Positions 44,980 through 52,988 of a DNA stretch of 64,000 nt are shown here, one piece after another. The translations under genes and the position numbers were made by a program. This DNA comes from Rhizobium sp. 007. GTDB taxonomy: Bacteria > Pseudomonadota > Alphaproteobacteria > Rhizobiales > Rhizobiaceae. Within the stretch, counting starts at the first letter, position 1. Each line of letters begins with the position of its first letter. The DNA is taken from the NCBI RefSeq assembly GCF_015353075.1, contig NZ_CP064187.1, forward strand, positions 248,001 through 312,000, read 5' to 3'. The notes under the pieces were generated by a model. It saw nothing but the letters and a program-made list of their open reading frames with translations, was not told the origin of the DNA and ran no database searches.

Positions 44980-45313
44980 CGAACTCCTCCAAAATCTTCA
45001 CGACGTCCTCACGATCAATCTGGTCCGCCAACTGCCTAGCCCTCGCCAAGTGGTCGGGCGTGGGTGGCACCTGCATCCGTGCGGCTCCGCAATACGGGTC
45101 TAATGCATTGCGAGACATGATCCAGTCTTCAATCAGCCCAACAGTTGTAAACCACACCCCGGCTCGGTTCCGAGCGACAGGGAAGCCCTCTTCCAGCCTC
45201 CATCTGGCGAGGGTCTGGCGAGTGACGCCAAAAAACGCAGCGATGCGATCCAGCCCCATCACTATCGGGCTTCCGACCTCCTGCATGCGAGCGTGGTTTA
45301 TTCTGCGTGTCAT
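44966..45313 (-). CDS. Helix-turn-helix protein resembling phage Nu1/terminase small subunit
   Basis: An approximately 115-residue protein with an N-terminal HTH (GLDRIAAFFGVTRQTLARWRLEEG, then FPVARNRAGVWFTTVGLIEDW) as in Nu1-like terminase small subunits and MerR-like regulators. The C-terminal helical part (HLARARQLADQIDREDVVKILE) may mediate oligomers. The ATG at 45313 is preferred; GTG at 45328 is possible. It could mark the island as a phage satellite, or simply be a regulator. Confidence 0.6.
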   Translation of the reverse strand: MTRRINHARMQEVGSPIVMGLDRIAAFFGVTRQTLARWRLEEGFPVARNRAGVWFTTVGLIEDWIMSRNALDPYCGAARMQVPPTPDHLARARQLADQIDREDVVKILEEFDAKD

Positions 45314-45455
45314 AGCTTTGTTAACCACTTACCAAGGGCGTCCGGCACCTTGGACCGGCGGCTTCGACCGGCATAGTGTATTATATTAGATGCTGCGTAA
45401 CTATCCACCAGCAACACAGCCCAGCTGCGAAAAGCCCCTCTTTCGCAGGCACAAG

Positions 45456-45492
45456 AAGCCCCTCGCTAGTTCCAACCTAGTGGGGCTTTTTT
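45456..45492 (+). terminator. Intrinsic terminator near attR
   Basis: AAGCCCCTCGCTAG, loop TTCCAAC, CTAGTGGGGCTT, then TTTTT. No gene of the same direction ends immediately upstream, so it may insulate the island or end an unannotated RNA. Confidence 0.65.
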
Positions 45493-45525
45493 CTATGTGG
45501 GATATAAGGGTTTCATTAGTGACAG

Positions 45526-45545
45526 CATGCGGCACTCATGTGGCA
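45526..45545 (+). promoter_or_regulatory. Paired arm-type integrase site near attR
   Basis: CATGCGGCA (45526) and CATGTGGCA (45537), 11-bp period, mirroring the attL pair. Confidence 0.6.
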
Positions 45546-45697
45546 TGGAGCCAACCGGACTGGTTGGGACACCATTGTAATTGTTGGGATAATTTGCGAC
45601 TGATTGTCAGTCATTCCCACATGCGAAATTAGCGATCAAGTGGATAAAAAGTGTTATGTATCAAATACTTATAGGAAATATGGCCGTGCCATCAAAG

Positions 45698-45772
45698 GCG
45701 GATTGAAAATCCGCGTGTCGCTGGTTCGATTCCGGCTCTGGGCACCATAAAAATCCAACGAATTCAATTGGA
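45698..45772. repeat. attR: 75-bp attachment-site repeat
   Basis: Exact copy of 27905-27979. Only the 3' half of the tRNA is present here (no acceptor 5' strand or D-arm), so it is not a second tRNA gene. Confidence 0.97.
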
Positions 45773-45842
45773 GGGGTGATCGTGCAGTTGTTCTGCGGCC
45801 GGGGGCACGATGACGTGAGCCCGTGCGGCAGAGCCTCCCTGC

Positions 45843-46028
45843 TTAGAGCCTGATTGAAGGTGCCTTAGGGTTCAGCGAATTGGCCAGATCAACGGCCATC
45901 CCATGGTCCAGCTTACCGAGGACAATGCCGTTCACGTTGGCTGTCCTGCCGGTGTGCATGTCGAAGACGGACCACTGGTCGCCCTGAACCTTCTTCGCGG
46001 TGAAGCGTGGGTTGATTTGAAATCTCAT
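45843..46028 (-). CDS. Small rhizobial protein, intact copy of a local family
   Basis: A 61-residue protein (MRFQINPRFTAKKVQGDQ, then WSVFDMHTGRTANVNG and LDHGMAVDLANSLN). GAGGA precedes the ATG at 46028. Related sequence recurs three more times to 47015 in damaged form. The pattern W-x-V-x-D-x-x-T-G with a later DLAN motif matches small Rhizobium-specific proteins of unknown role. Confidence 0.6.
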   Translation of the reverse strand: MRFQINPRFTAKKVQGDQWSVFDMHTGRTANVNGIVLGKLDHGMAVDLANSLNPKAPSIRL

Positions 46029-46118
46029 TGTTCCTCACCTTATTTGTTTCGTTCGAGGGGAACATAAGAGCTCTCATCGACCTGTTACCCCGGTGAATGC
46101 ATAGCTGCCATTCAGGGG

Positions 46119-46481
46119 TCAGATCGAGGGTGGCTGAAGACGGATGTCGAAGCGTCTGATCAGGCCGTTCTCTATCCGAAAAATATGGCCGCCCATCTCG
46201 TCGAACAGCAAGTTGCCCTTGAGGTCGCGCGCGGTCAGGTGGACCTCGACATCGGTCGTTCCATCCGCACCGATCGAGAAGCCGACCGGCTCCGCGTGGG
46301 AGTCGATCGTCGCCCATTGTCGCGTCCAATAGTCGCGAACGCCATCGTGTCCGTAGACATGCCCGCCCTCCAAGCCGTTGGCCCACACGACATCTCGGTG
46401 CAAGAACGCCAGCACCGCTTCCATGTCGCGGGCGTTGAAACGGTCGTAAAGGTGCTCAAGAAGTTCTGTGTCGCTGGTCAT
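46119..46481 (-). CDS. SnoaL/NTF2-like protein
   Basis: A 120-residue cone-shaped NTF2-fold protein: LLEHLYDRFNARDMEAVLAFL, HRDVVWANGLEGG, and HIFRIENGLIRRFDIRLQ. Members bind or act on small molecules such as ketosteroids and polyketides. The ATG at 46481 has GGAGCG upstream. An upstream in-frame extension belongs to the neighbouring small family. Confidence 0.85.
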   Translation of the reverse strand: MTSDTELLEHLYDRFNARDMEAVLAFLHRDVVWANGLEGGHVYGHDGVRDYWTRQWATIDSHAEPVGFSIGADGTTDVEVHLTARDLKGNLLFDEMGGHIFRIENGLIRRFDIRLQPPSI

Positions 46482-46682
46482 CGCGCGCTCCTGAACTGCC
46501 CCGAAGGGCAAGGGTAAGCTCGTCGAGCGGCTCGGGCAAGTCTGGGCCGGGACCGGAATTTCAAACTGAAACACCACAGAATCCCCATCCACCGCAGCGG
46601 CCAGTCCGGTGAACACCTCGTACACCCTCCAGCAACCGTCAGGGTTCTTAACGCGACCCCGGAATGTTTGATAAAGCCTCAA
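46482..46682 (-). pseudogene. Second, N-terminal copy of the local small-protein family
   Basis: From a TTG at 46682 the frame reads VKNPDGCWRVYEVFTGLAAA, clearly the same pattern as the intact copy. It then diverges (PVPAQTCPSRSTSLPLPF) and runs in frame into the SnoaL-like gene. It lacks the C-terminal motif and is probably a truncated remnant. Confidence 0.5.
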
Positions 46683-46868
46683 TGTCAGCAGGAACCGAAT
46701 GATCCATTGTCACGGCATCCACAATGTCCATGGCGGTGGCCTCATCAAGGCGCTTCAGGTCACCGTATGATCGACGACAGCGACTTCGCCGGTCTCCGTA
46801 TCGAGGATCGACCAGGTGCCTTCCTCCTCGTGTCTGGCGGTATACTGAGGGCAAATCGGAAATATCAT
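46648..46868 (-). pseudogene. Third copy of the local small-protein family, frameshifted
   Basis: The start reads MIFPICPQYTARHEEEGTWS then ILDTETGEVAVVDHTVT and hits a stop. One frame over, LKRLDEATAMDIVDAVTMDH continues the family pattern to 46648. One base change restores the frame, so this is a recent frameshift. Confidence 0.6.
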
Positions 46869-46989
46869 TCTGCGATCCCTACAGTTAGCGTTGAGGACGC
46901 CCGCCTCCCTCCTTACAGATCCGCCTTCGGTGCTGGTCTTCCGCTTTTCCTCGACGTTGAGGATAATCACAAGATCATTGGCAACATCG

Positions 46990-47172
46990 TGGGGTAACCG
47001 ATTGAGATCCACCCCGTGCAGCGGCGTTGATCGCTCTTGCTGCGTCTGCAGCACTGCCGATTGCGACCGTTCCTATCGCCTGCTCGGTCGATGGATCAAT
47101 GACTTCGAGCCTCCTTAGAATCTCGGGTTCGATCCAGTCACCGTCGATATAGAACCTGTGAGCGTTCTTCAT
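46990..47172 (-). pseudogene. Aldehyde dehydrogenase N-terminal stub
   Basis: MKNAHRFYIDGDWIEP and VIDPSTEQAIGTVAIGSAAD are the first ~53 residues of an aldehyde dehydrogenase. Homology breaks near 47013, where it joins the C-terminal fragment of another small-family copy (DVANDLVIILN). The rest of the enzyme is missing. Confidence 0.75.
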
Positions 47173-47328
47173 GGGATCCCTGAATGTTTGGCAGTTGACT
47201 GTACTGGCGGATAATCGAACGTTTCCGGGCCATTCATGATCGTGGAGAAGAGGCTGGTTTGACCATTGACGCGTCACACGAGACGCTTTTTCGCTGCGGC
47301 CCAGTCTAAAATGTGAAGGCGTCACCGC

Positions 47329-48654
47329 TCAGAAATCAGCCACTTTCCCCCAGGCAGATTTTAAGAAGCGGTCTGGATGGTAGGGCCGAGGATCGACGAT
47401 CGGCTCACCGCCTGTGACGATATCGGCAATCAGGTGACCCGCGCCCGGCCCGATGCCGAAACCGTGACCGCTGAAGCCGGCGGCCAAGATGAAGCCGGGA
47501 ACGCTCGCTATTTCGCCGATCCCCGGCACCCCATCGGGGGTGCTGTCGACATAGCCTGCCCAGGCGGCAGCAATCTTGGTGTTCTTCAAAGCAGGCAACA
47601 ATCCGAGGGCGCGCGAATGGGTAATGCGAATGGTCCGTTTATCGATGGCCGGATCGAGGATGCGCATGCGCTCCATCGGCGTGGGCGCGTCCAGCCGCCA
47701 GCGTGCCAGTGTCTCATGTCCAGAGCGAATTCCCTGCAATCCACCCGGCGCTAGGCTGCGCCAGCGCCGGACGAACATTGGCAGGAACTGCGGCGCGAAG
47801 CGGAATTGTTGCGGCGTCAGATCGACGCGGCCGCCGCCGCTGATTGCCAGGGTATAGCCGCCGTCGCGGCGACGGGTGGCAGAAACGGCCGTCGTATGTA
47901 GCGCGTCTGGCAGGCCAGTGGCGCCAGGTGAGACGGAAAGGATCGAAGAGCGGACAGAGGCTTGGGGAAAGCGGACGCCAAGTTGATGGCAGAACGAGGA
48001 GGCCCAGGCACCGCCGGCAAGGACCGCGATTTTAGTGCGAATTGTGCCATGTTCGGTGACAACGCCGCAGACTCGACCACCTTCGGTCTCGAGACCGCGG
48101 GCGGCACAGGATTGGTGGACCGTTCCTCCGAGCTTCAAGAGCGCGGCCGCGACGGCCGGTGCTGCGGACGCCGGATCGGCGGTGCCGTCGGTCGGCGAAA
48201 AGACACCACCCTTCCAAGTCCTGCCGGTCGCGCGGCCGCGCTCCGTCGCCGCGGCACTGTCGAGCATATGTGTTGTGACCCCGGTGGTGCAGGCGAAGTC
48301 GCGCCAGCGCGCCCAGCCGGCCAGTTCCTCGTCATTGTTGCTCAAATAGAAGAGCCCGCAGCGGCGAAAGCCCGTGTCCTCTCCCGTTTCGGCGGCAAAG
48401 CTCTCCCAGAGGTCGAGGCTCTTTGTTGCCATGGGCAGTTCGCGAGCGTCGCGGTTTTGCTGGCGGCACCAGCCCCAGTTGCGGCTCGATTGTTCCGCCC
48501 CGATCCGACCTTTTTCGACGAGCGCTACCTTCAACCCGCGCTGGGCCAGATAATAGGCCGCAAAGACACCGACGATGCCGCCGCCGATGATCACCGCGTC
48601 GGCAGCAGCGGGCAGCTCCGTAGATGTAGCGACAAATTTCAGCGGTGCAGGCAT
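47329..48654 (-). CDS. DadA-like FAD-dependent amine/amino acid oxidoreductase
   Basis: A 441-residue member of the glycine/D-amino acid oxidase (DAO) family. The dinucleotide-binding motif is DAVIIGGGIVGVFAAYYLAQRG near residue 20. SSRNWGWCRQQNRD follows, typical of DAO/PuuB-like enzymes, and the C-terminal FAD site is YVDSTPDGVPGIG, then GFSGHGFGIGPGAG. It oxidises an amino acid or secondary amine and passes electrons to FAD. It is divergent from the Lrp/AsnC regulator at 48889, the usual dadA/lrp-type arrangement. Substrate not determined. Confidence 0.88.
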   Translation of the reverse strand: MPAPLKFVATSTELPAAADAVIIGGGIVGVFAAYYLAQRGLKVALVEKGRIGAEQSSRNWGWCRQQNRDARELPMATKSLDLWESFAAETGEDTGFRRCGLFYLSNNDEELAGWARWRDFACTTGVTTHMLDSAAATERGRATGRTWKGGVFSPTDGTADPASAAPAVAAALLKLGGTVHQSCAARGLETEGGRVCGVVTEHGTIRTKIAVLAGGAWASSFCHQLGVRFPQASVRSSILSVSPGATGLPDALHTTAVSATRRRDGGYTLAISGGGRVDLTPQQFRFAPQFLPMFVRRWRSLAPGGLQGIRSGHETLARWRLDAPTPMERMRILDPAIDKRTIRITHSRALGLLPALKNTKIAAAWAGYVDSTPDGVPGIGEIASVPGFILAAGFSGHGFGIGPGAGHLIADIVTGGEPIVDPRPYHPDRFLKSAWGKVADF

Positions 48655-48888
48655 GGCATGGTCTCCGTTTCGAATCCAGTCTAGCGGTTTCTTTGCCCCA
48701 GCGTTGCCGGACTTCGGGCGATGGCAGCAGAAAATTCTGTCTTGTCAAATGTGCTCAGACCTTTGTGCTTGAACACCTGAGGCAGAATGAATCGACAGAC
48801 ACGTTCTATGTGTTAGGTTCAGCGAAAGGTGTCCGCAGCAGAATCTACTGCGCCATTGGCTGAGGTAGAGGATCCGAAAAGGTGGCCC

Positions 48889-49365
48889 ATGAAGCTAGAC
48901 AGGATTGACATCAAGATTCTCTACGAACTGCAGAAGAACGGACGCATCACCAATGTGGAGCTTGCCGAGCTTGTTGCTCTCTCGCCGAGCCCCTGCCTGA
49001 TGCGGGTGAAGAAGCTCCAGTCGGAGGGTTACATCGGAGGCTACGCTGCGCAGATCAATGTCGGCAAGCTGGGTCAGACGCTTACCGTATTCACTGAGAT
49101 CACGCTGAAGAACCACCGGCAGGTAGATTTTGCCCGGTTTCTCGCCGCGATCGAGAAAATTGATAATGTGATCGAGTGCCACCTGGTATCTGGCGGGTAC
49201 GATTATCTGCTGAAATTCGTGACTGCCGGAATCGGCGAGTATCAAACTATCATGGAACGCCTCACCGACATGGACGTCGGCATCGACAAATATTTCAGCT
49301 TCGTCGTTTTGAAGTCGCCGATCGTAAAGGCGCACATGCCACTGACCAGCCTGTTTCCGACGTAA
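48889..49365 (+). CDS. Lrp/AsnC-family transcriptional regulator
   Basis: A 158-residue DNA-binding regulator. The HTH is LDRIDIKILYELQKNGRITN, then ELVALSPSPCLMRVKKLQSEG. The RAM ligand domain has NVIECHLVSGGYDYLLKF and TDMDVGIDKYFSFVVLK. It binds an amino acid and probably regulates the divergent oxidoreductase and perhaps the adjacent convergent transporter operon. The ATG at 48889 is preferred over 48829 by ribosome site and family start. Confidence 0.92.
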   Translation: MKLDRIDIKILYELQKNGRITNVELAELVALSPSPCLMRVKKLQSEGYIGGYAAQINVGKLGQTLTVFTEITLKNHRQVDFARFLAAIEKIDNVIECHLVSGGYDYLLKFVTAGIGEYQTIMERLTDMDVGIDKYFSFVVLKSPIVKAHMPLTSLFPT

Positions 49366-49427
49366 GGCTGTATCTTGCTTTCCGTATGCTCTCCATATCA
49401 CCCTGATTGAACACGAACGCCGTCGCC

Positions 49428-51086
49428 TCAGCGCCGGCAATAGGCCCGAACCAACTCCGCGTCCTGCTCGAGTCCGTCGAGCCAGGCGGGGTCGAGCTTC
49501 GGCACCGAGGAAAAGAGCAATTGCGAATAGGGGTGGTGCGGAGTCTTGACCTCGGCCGGAGTGATTTCCTCGACCTTTCTGCCGCCATACATCACAACGA
49601 TCTCGTCGCAGATCGCCTCGACAACGGACAGGTCGTGGCTGATGAAAATGTAGGAGAGTCCGAGCTCGCGTTGCAATTCCTTGAGGAGGTCGATGACCGC
49701 GGCGGCGACAACAGTATCGAGTGCCGAGGTAATCTCGTCGCAAAGGATCAACTTCGGATCAGCGGCCAATGCGCGGGCAAAGTTCACGCGCTGCTTTTGA
49801 CCGCCGGAAAGCTCTCCCGGGCGCCGGTGGCGCAGATTGCGCGGCAGGCGCACCATATCGAGCAATTGGTCGATGCGGGTGCTCCGCGCCTTTCTGTCCA
49901 TGCCATGGTAAAAGACGAGAGGTCGGTCAAGGATGTCCTCGACGGACTTTGTGGGATTGAGCGCGGTGTCAGCATATTGGAAGACGATTTGCATCTGGCG
50001 CAGTTGGTCGCGCGAGCGCTCGCGTGCGTTGCGATCAAGTTCCTTGCCATCGAAGACGATCTTGCCGACGGCGGCCGGCAAGATGCCGGCTATGGCGCGG
50101 GCGAGCGTCGACTTCCCGCAACCGGATTCGCCGATGATGCCGAGGTTACGACCCTTCTCCACCTTGAGGCTCACATGCTCCACGGCGCGCACGAGCGGCA
50201 GCCCGTCGCTCTGACGCTGGCCGTAACCGGCAACAAGGTCATCGATCCTTAGAAGCGGAACGGGCAGAGCCTCCGAAGGATTGACAGGCCCGCGCGCCTT
50301 CGGCTCGAACGCGGCGAGCAACTCCTGCGTATAGGGATGTTTCGCAGCGCTGAGGATTTCCTCGGTCGTTCCGGTCTCCTGCGTCTCGCCGCCTTTCAGA
50401 ACGACGATGCGGTCGGCAATCTGGGCGACGACAGCAAGGTCGTGCGAGACATAGACCCCAGCGATCCCGCCCTTCTTCATGACGGCCTTGAAGGCGCGCA
50501 GCACCTCGATCTGCGTGGTAACGTCGAGTGCCGTCGTCGGCTCGTCGAAGATGACGAGCTTGGGGTCGCCGATCAGGGCCATGGCGGCTGCTAGGCGCTG
50601 CAACTGCCCGCCGGAAACCTGATGCGGATAGCGGCTGCCGATCGTCTCCGGCTCGGGCAACGACAGTGCGCGGAAGAGCTCGACGGCATGGATGCGAGCG
50701 TCGTCCGGAGACATGAGGCCATGGATGCGAGTGACCTCTATGACCTGGTCCATGATGGTGGCGGCAGGGTTAAAGGCGGCGGCAGCCGATTGCGGTACGT
50801 AAGCGACCTCGGTGCCGCGTATCCTGGCGCGCTGCTTTTCCGTGAGCGCGACCAAGTTCTTGCCGGCGACTGAAACAGTGCCACCCGAAATGCGACAGCC
50901 TGGGCGCGCGTGACCCATCAACGTCAATGCAATCGTGGTCTTTCCCGAACCGCTTTCCCCGATCAGGGCGACTATTTCGCCTTCAGCGATTGTCAGGCTG
51001 ACGCCCTTGATGATTTCGACGCGGCGTCCGGAATCGGTGGTTGCTTCGACCTTCAGGTCACAGATTTCGACGAGATTGGTCATCAT
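49428..51086 (-). CDS. Dipeptide-type ABC transporter, fused double ATP-binding protein
   Basis: A 552-residue protein with two ABC ATPase domains in tandem (DppD-DppF fusion). Domain 1 has Walker A GESGSGKTT, signature VSGGQLQRL and Walker B LVIFDEPTTALD. Domain 2 has GESGCGKST, LSGGQKQRV and LILCDEITSALD. Each domain has the oppF-like linker. It powers import through the two permeases encoded upstream. The ATGA overlap with DppC (51083-51086) shows coupled translation. Confidence 0.94.
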   Translation of the reverse strand: MMTNLVEICDLKVEATTDSGRRVEIIKGVSLTIAEGEIVALIGESGSGKTTIALTLMGHARPGCRISGGTVSVAGKNLVALTEKQRARIRGTEVAYVPQSAAAAFNPAATIMDQVIEVTRIHGLMSPDDARIHAVELFRALSLPEPETIGSRYPHQVSGGQLQRLAAAMALIGDPKLVIFDEPTTALDVTTQIEVLRAFKAVMKKGGIAGVYVSHDLAVVAQIADRIVVLKGGETQETGTTEEILSAAKHPYTQELLAAFEPKARGPVNPSEALPVPLLRIDDLVAGYGQRQSDGLPLVRAVEHVSLKVEKGRNLGIIGESGCGKSTLARAIAGILPAAVGKIVFDGKELDRNARERSRDQLRQMQIVFQYADTALNPTKSVEDILDRPLVFYHGMDRKARSTRIDQLLDMVRLPRNLRHRRPGELSGGQKQRVNFARALAADPKLILCDEITSALDTVVAAAVIDLLKELQRELGLSYIFISHDLSVVEAICDEIVVMYGGRKVEEITPAEVKTPHHPYSQLLFSSVPKLDPAWLDGLEQDAELVRAYCRR

Positions 51087-51949
51087 TCGCTCCGATCTCG
51101 GATCTTCTGCGGGAGGTTGTCTATCAGCAGATTGACGCTGATCGTGAGGCTGGCGATCGCAAGCGACGGGAACATGACGGCCGGTGCGCCGAAAGGCAGG
51201 CCGCCGATATTCTCGCGGACAAGTGCGCCCCAGTCGGCATAGGGCGGCTGAACACCGAGGCCGAGGAATGACAGGCCGGATAAAAGCAACACGATGAATA
51301 CGAAACGAAGGCCCAGATCAGCGAGCACGGGCCCGACGATGTTGGGTAGAATTTCGGATCGAATGAGATAGAGGGTGCTCTCCCCACGGATACGCGCGAC
51401 GGTGATGAAGTCCATCGCGTTAATATTGACGGCAAGTGCGCGAGCGAAGCGGTAGGATCCAGGAATGTAGATGACCGACAGCGTCAAAATCAGCACCGGG
51501 ATCGAGGAGCCGACGGCAGCAACGACCACAAGCCCGAAGAGCTTGCTTGGTATGGAGTTCAGCGCGTCGAGGAAGCGGCTTAAGATCGTATCAATCCAGC
51601 CTCCAGTGACGGCGGCGATCATGCCAAGAACCACGCCGCTGAAACAGGCAATCGTCACGGCTGCAAGCGAGATGCCGACGGTATAGCGCGCGCCCATCAG
51701 GATTCGCGAGAGCATATCGCGGCCGAGATAGTCGGAGCCGAACCAAAGATCCCGGCTCATCGGGCCGAAATAGTCGATATCAATGATTTCACCGACCGGG
51801 TAGGGGATCACGAGCGGCGCGAAGATGGCAACGAGCGCCCAGGACAGGATGATCGCAAGGCCAATCATGCCCACGACGTTGAAGCGATAGCCAAACCGGA
51901 TTCCAAATTTCCGGGTGGGTGTCGACGTGCTTGAAGTCGTCATTGTCAT
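51083..51949 (-). CDS. Dipeptide-type ABC permease (DppC-like)
   Basis: A 288-residue inner-membrane permease. The N-terminal arm has a first helix (FNVVGMIGLAIILSWALVAI), and FGSDYLGRDMLSRILMGARY is the DppC/OppC block. The EAA-type coupling loop is ITVARIRGESTLYLIRSEILPN. It pairs with the DppB-like protein to form the channel. It overlaps both neighbours by 4 bp. Confidence 0.94.
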   Translation of the reverse strand: MTMTTSSTSTPTRKFGIRFGYRFNVVGMIGLAIILSWALVAIFAPLVIPYPVGEIIDIDYFGPMSRDLWFGSDYLGRDMLSRILMGARYTVGISLAAVTIACFSGVVLGMIAAVTGGWIDTILSRFLDALNSIPSKLFGLVVVAAVGSSIPVLILTLSVIYIPGSYRFARALAVNINAMDFITVARIRGESTLYLIRSEILPNIVGPVLADLGLRFVFIVLLLSGLSFLGLGVQPPYADWGALVRENIGGLPFGAPAVMFPSLAIASLTISVNLLIDNLPQKIRDRSE

Positions 51950-52896
51950 CGGAGCCTCGGATTGGAAAGAATGGCGATGATGTCGGCAGCCGTGATCAGG
52001 ATTAGGTAGCCGAGACAGAAGATCATCGCGCAGCTTTGGATCAGCGGTAGGTCGCGGGTGGCGACGGCGTCGACCATGAGCTTGGCAATCCCGGGATAGT
52101 TGAAAATCGTCTCGACGATGATCACGCCACCCAGCAGATATGAAAGCGAGAGCGCAACGGCATTAACGATCGGCCCCAGCGCATTGGGCAGCGCGTGACG
52201 AAAGACAATGCGCGGTCGGGAGGCCCCCTTGAGTAGCGCCATCTCAACATAAGGCGTGTTGAGCGTTTCGATGACTGCAGCGCGCGTCATCCTTATCATC
52301 TGCGCCGAGACGACGAAGGTCAGCGTGATCACCGGCATGGCATAGACTCTCAGCATATCGCTCAAGCTGTGGACCTCGTTGGCGAAAGAGAGCGCCGGCA
52401 GCCACTTCAGGTAGACGGCGAAGATCAGCACGGCGGAGGTCGCGACCATGAATTCTGGGACGGAGATTACGCCTATCGTCAAAATGGTGACAATCCGGTC
52501 ATAGAGCGAGCCGCGCAGCATGGCAGCGGTGATTCCGAGCGTCAGCGCGATCGGGACCGAGAACAGGGCGGTCACGCCGGCAAGCTTCATGGTGTTGATG
52601 AAACGCCCGGCAATAAGATCGGCAATGGGCATGTCGTTGGCATAGGAGGTGCCGAGATCGCCATGCAGGAGGCCGACAATCCAGCGCAGGAAACGGAAGA
52701 GCGCCGGTTCGTCGAGGTGCATCGCGGTGCGCAGACCGGCGACGGCCTCGGGTGTGGCAGCCTGGCCGAGAAGGATGGTTGCCGTGTCGCCCGGCAGCAG
52801 TGTCGTCGCGAAGAACACTGCGAAGGAAACGATCAGCAATGTGACCACGGCAATGAGCAATCTGCCAAGGACAAGCGATAGGACCGGGTTTTTCAC
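51946..52896 (-). CDS. Dipeptide-type ABC permease (DppB-like)
   Basis: A 316-residue inner-membrane permease. It opens with LGRLLIAVVTLLIVSFAVFF and DTATILLGQAATPEAV (DppB N-terminal block). The coupling loop is YVEMALLKGASRPRIVFRHALPN. It starts 92 bp after the substrate-binding protein gene. It belongs to the SBP-permease-permease-ATPase operon. Confidence 0.94.
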   Translation of the reverse strand: MKNPVLSLVLGRLLIAVVTLLIVSFAVFFATTLLPGDTATILLGQAATPEAVAGLRTAMHLDEPALFRFLRWIVGLLHGDLGTSYANDMPIADLIAGRFINTMKLAGVTALFSVPIALTLGITAAMLRGSLYDRIVTILTIGVISVPEFMVATSAVLIFAVYLKWLPALSFANEVHSLSDMLRVYAMPVITLTFVVSAQMIRMTRAAVIETLNTPYVEMALLKGASRPRIVFRHALPNALGPIVNAVALSLSYLLGGVIIVETIFNYPGIAKLMVDAVATRDLPLIQSCAMIFCLGYLILITAADIIAILSNPRLR

Positions 52897-52988
52897 ACGC
52901 GTTCCCTTTCAGCGTTCGAGATGGTGTTCCGCATCCAAAGATGCCCGGGGCTGCGCCAGTGCGGAGAGCCCCGTGGCCAGTTGCTTCG

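Larger units (their letters stand above)
45329..45697. other. Non-coding right end of the island
   Basis: Holds an intrinsic terminator (45456-45492), paired arm-type repeats (45526-45545) and an AT-rich run up to attR. No gene is supported. Confidence 0.6.
27905..45772. mobile_element. Integrative genomic island in tRNA-Phe (~17.9 kb)
   Basis: Bounded by the 75-bp repeats, with a tyrosine integrase next to attL reading toward it. Inside are an excisionase-like gene, a RepA-like ATPase with an iteron cluster, a ferredoxin-cyclase-Rieske gene, an IS3-family insertion, a restriction/defence block and phage-like small genes. Base use is visibly more AT-rich from ~29.6 to 44 kb than in the flanks. 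No relaxase, type IV secretion or structural phage genes are seen. It is therefore more like a satellite or mobilisable island carried by other elements than a self-transmissible ICE or full prophage. Confidence 0.92.

Noticed and set aside
45698..45772. A second tRNA-Phe gene
   Set aside because: Only the 3' half is present; upstream bases give no acceptor strand or D-arm. It is the right attachment site.
27905..45772. Complete prophage or self-transmissible ICE
   Set aside because: No capsid, tail or lysis genes, no relaxase and no type IV secretion genes.
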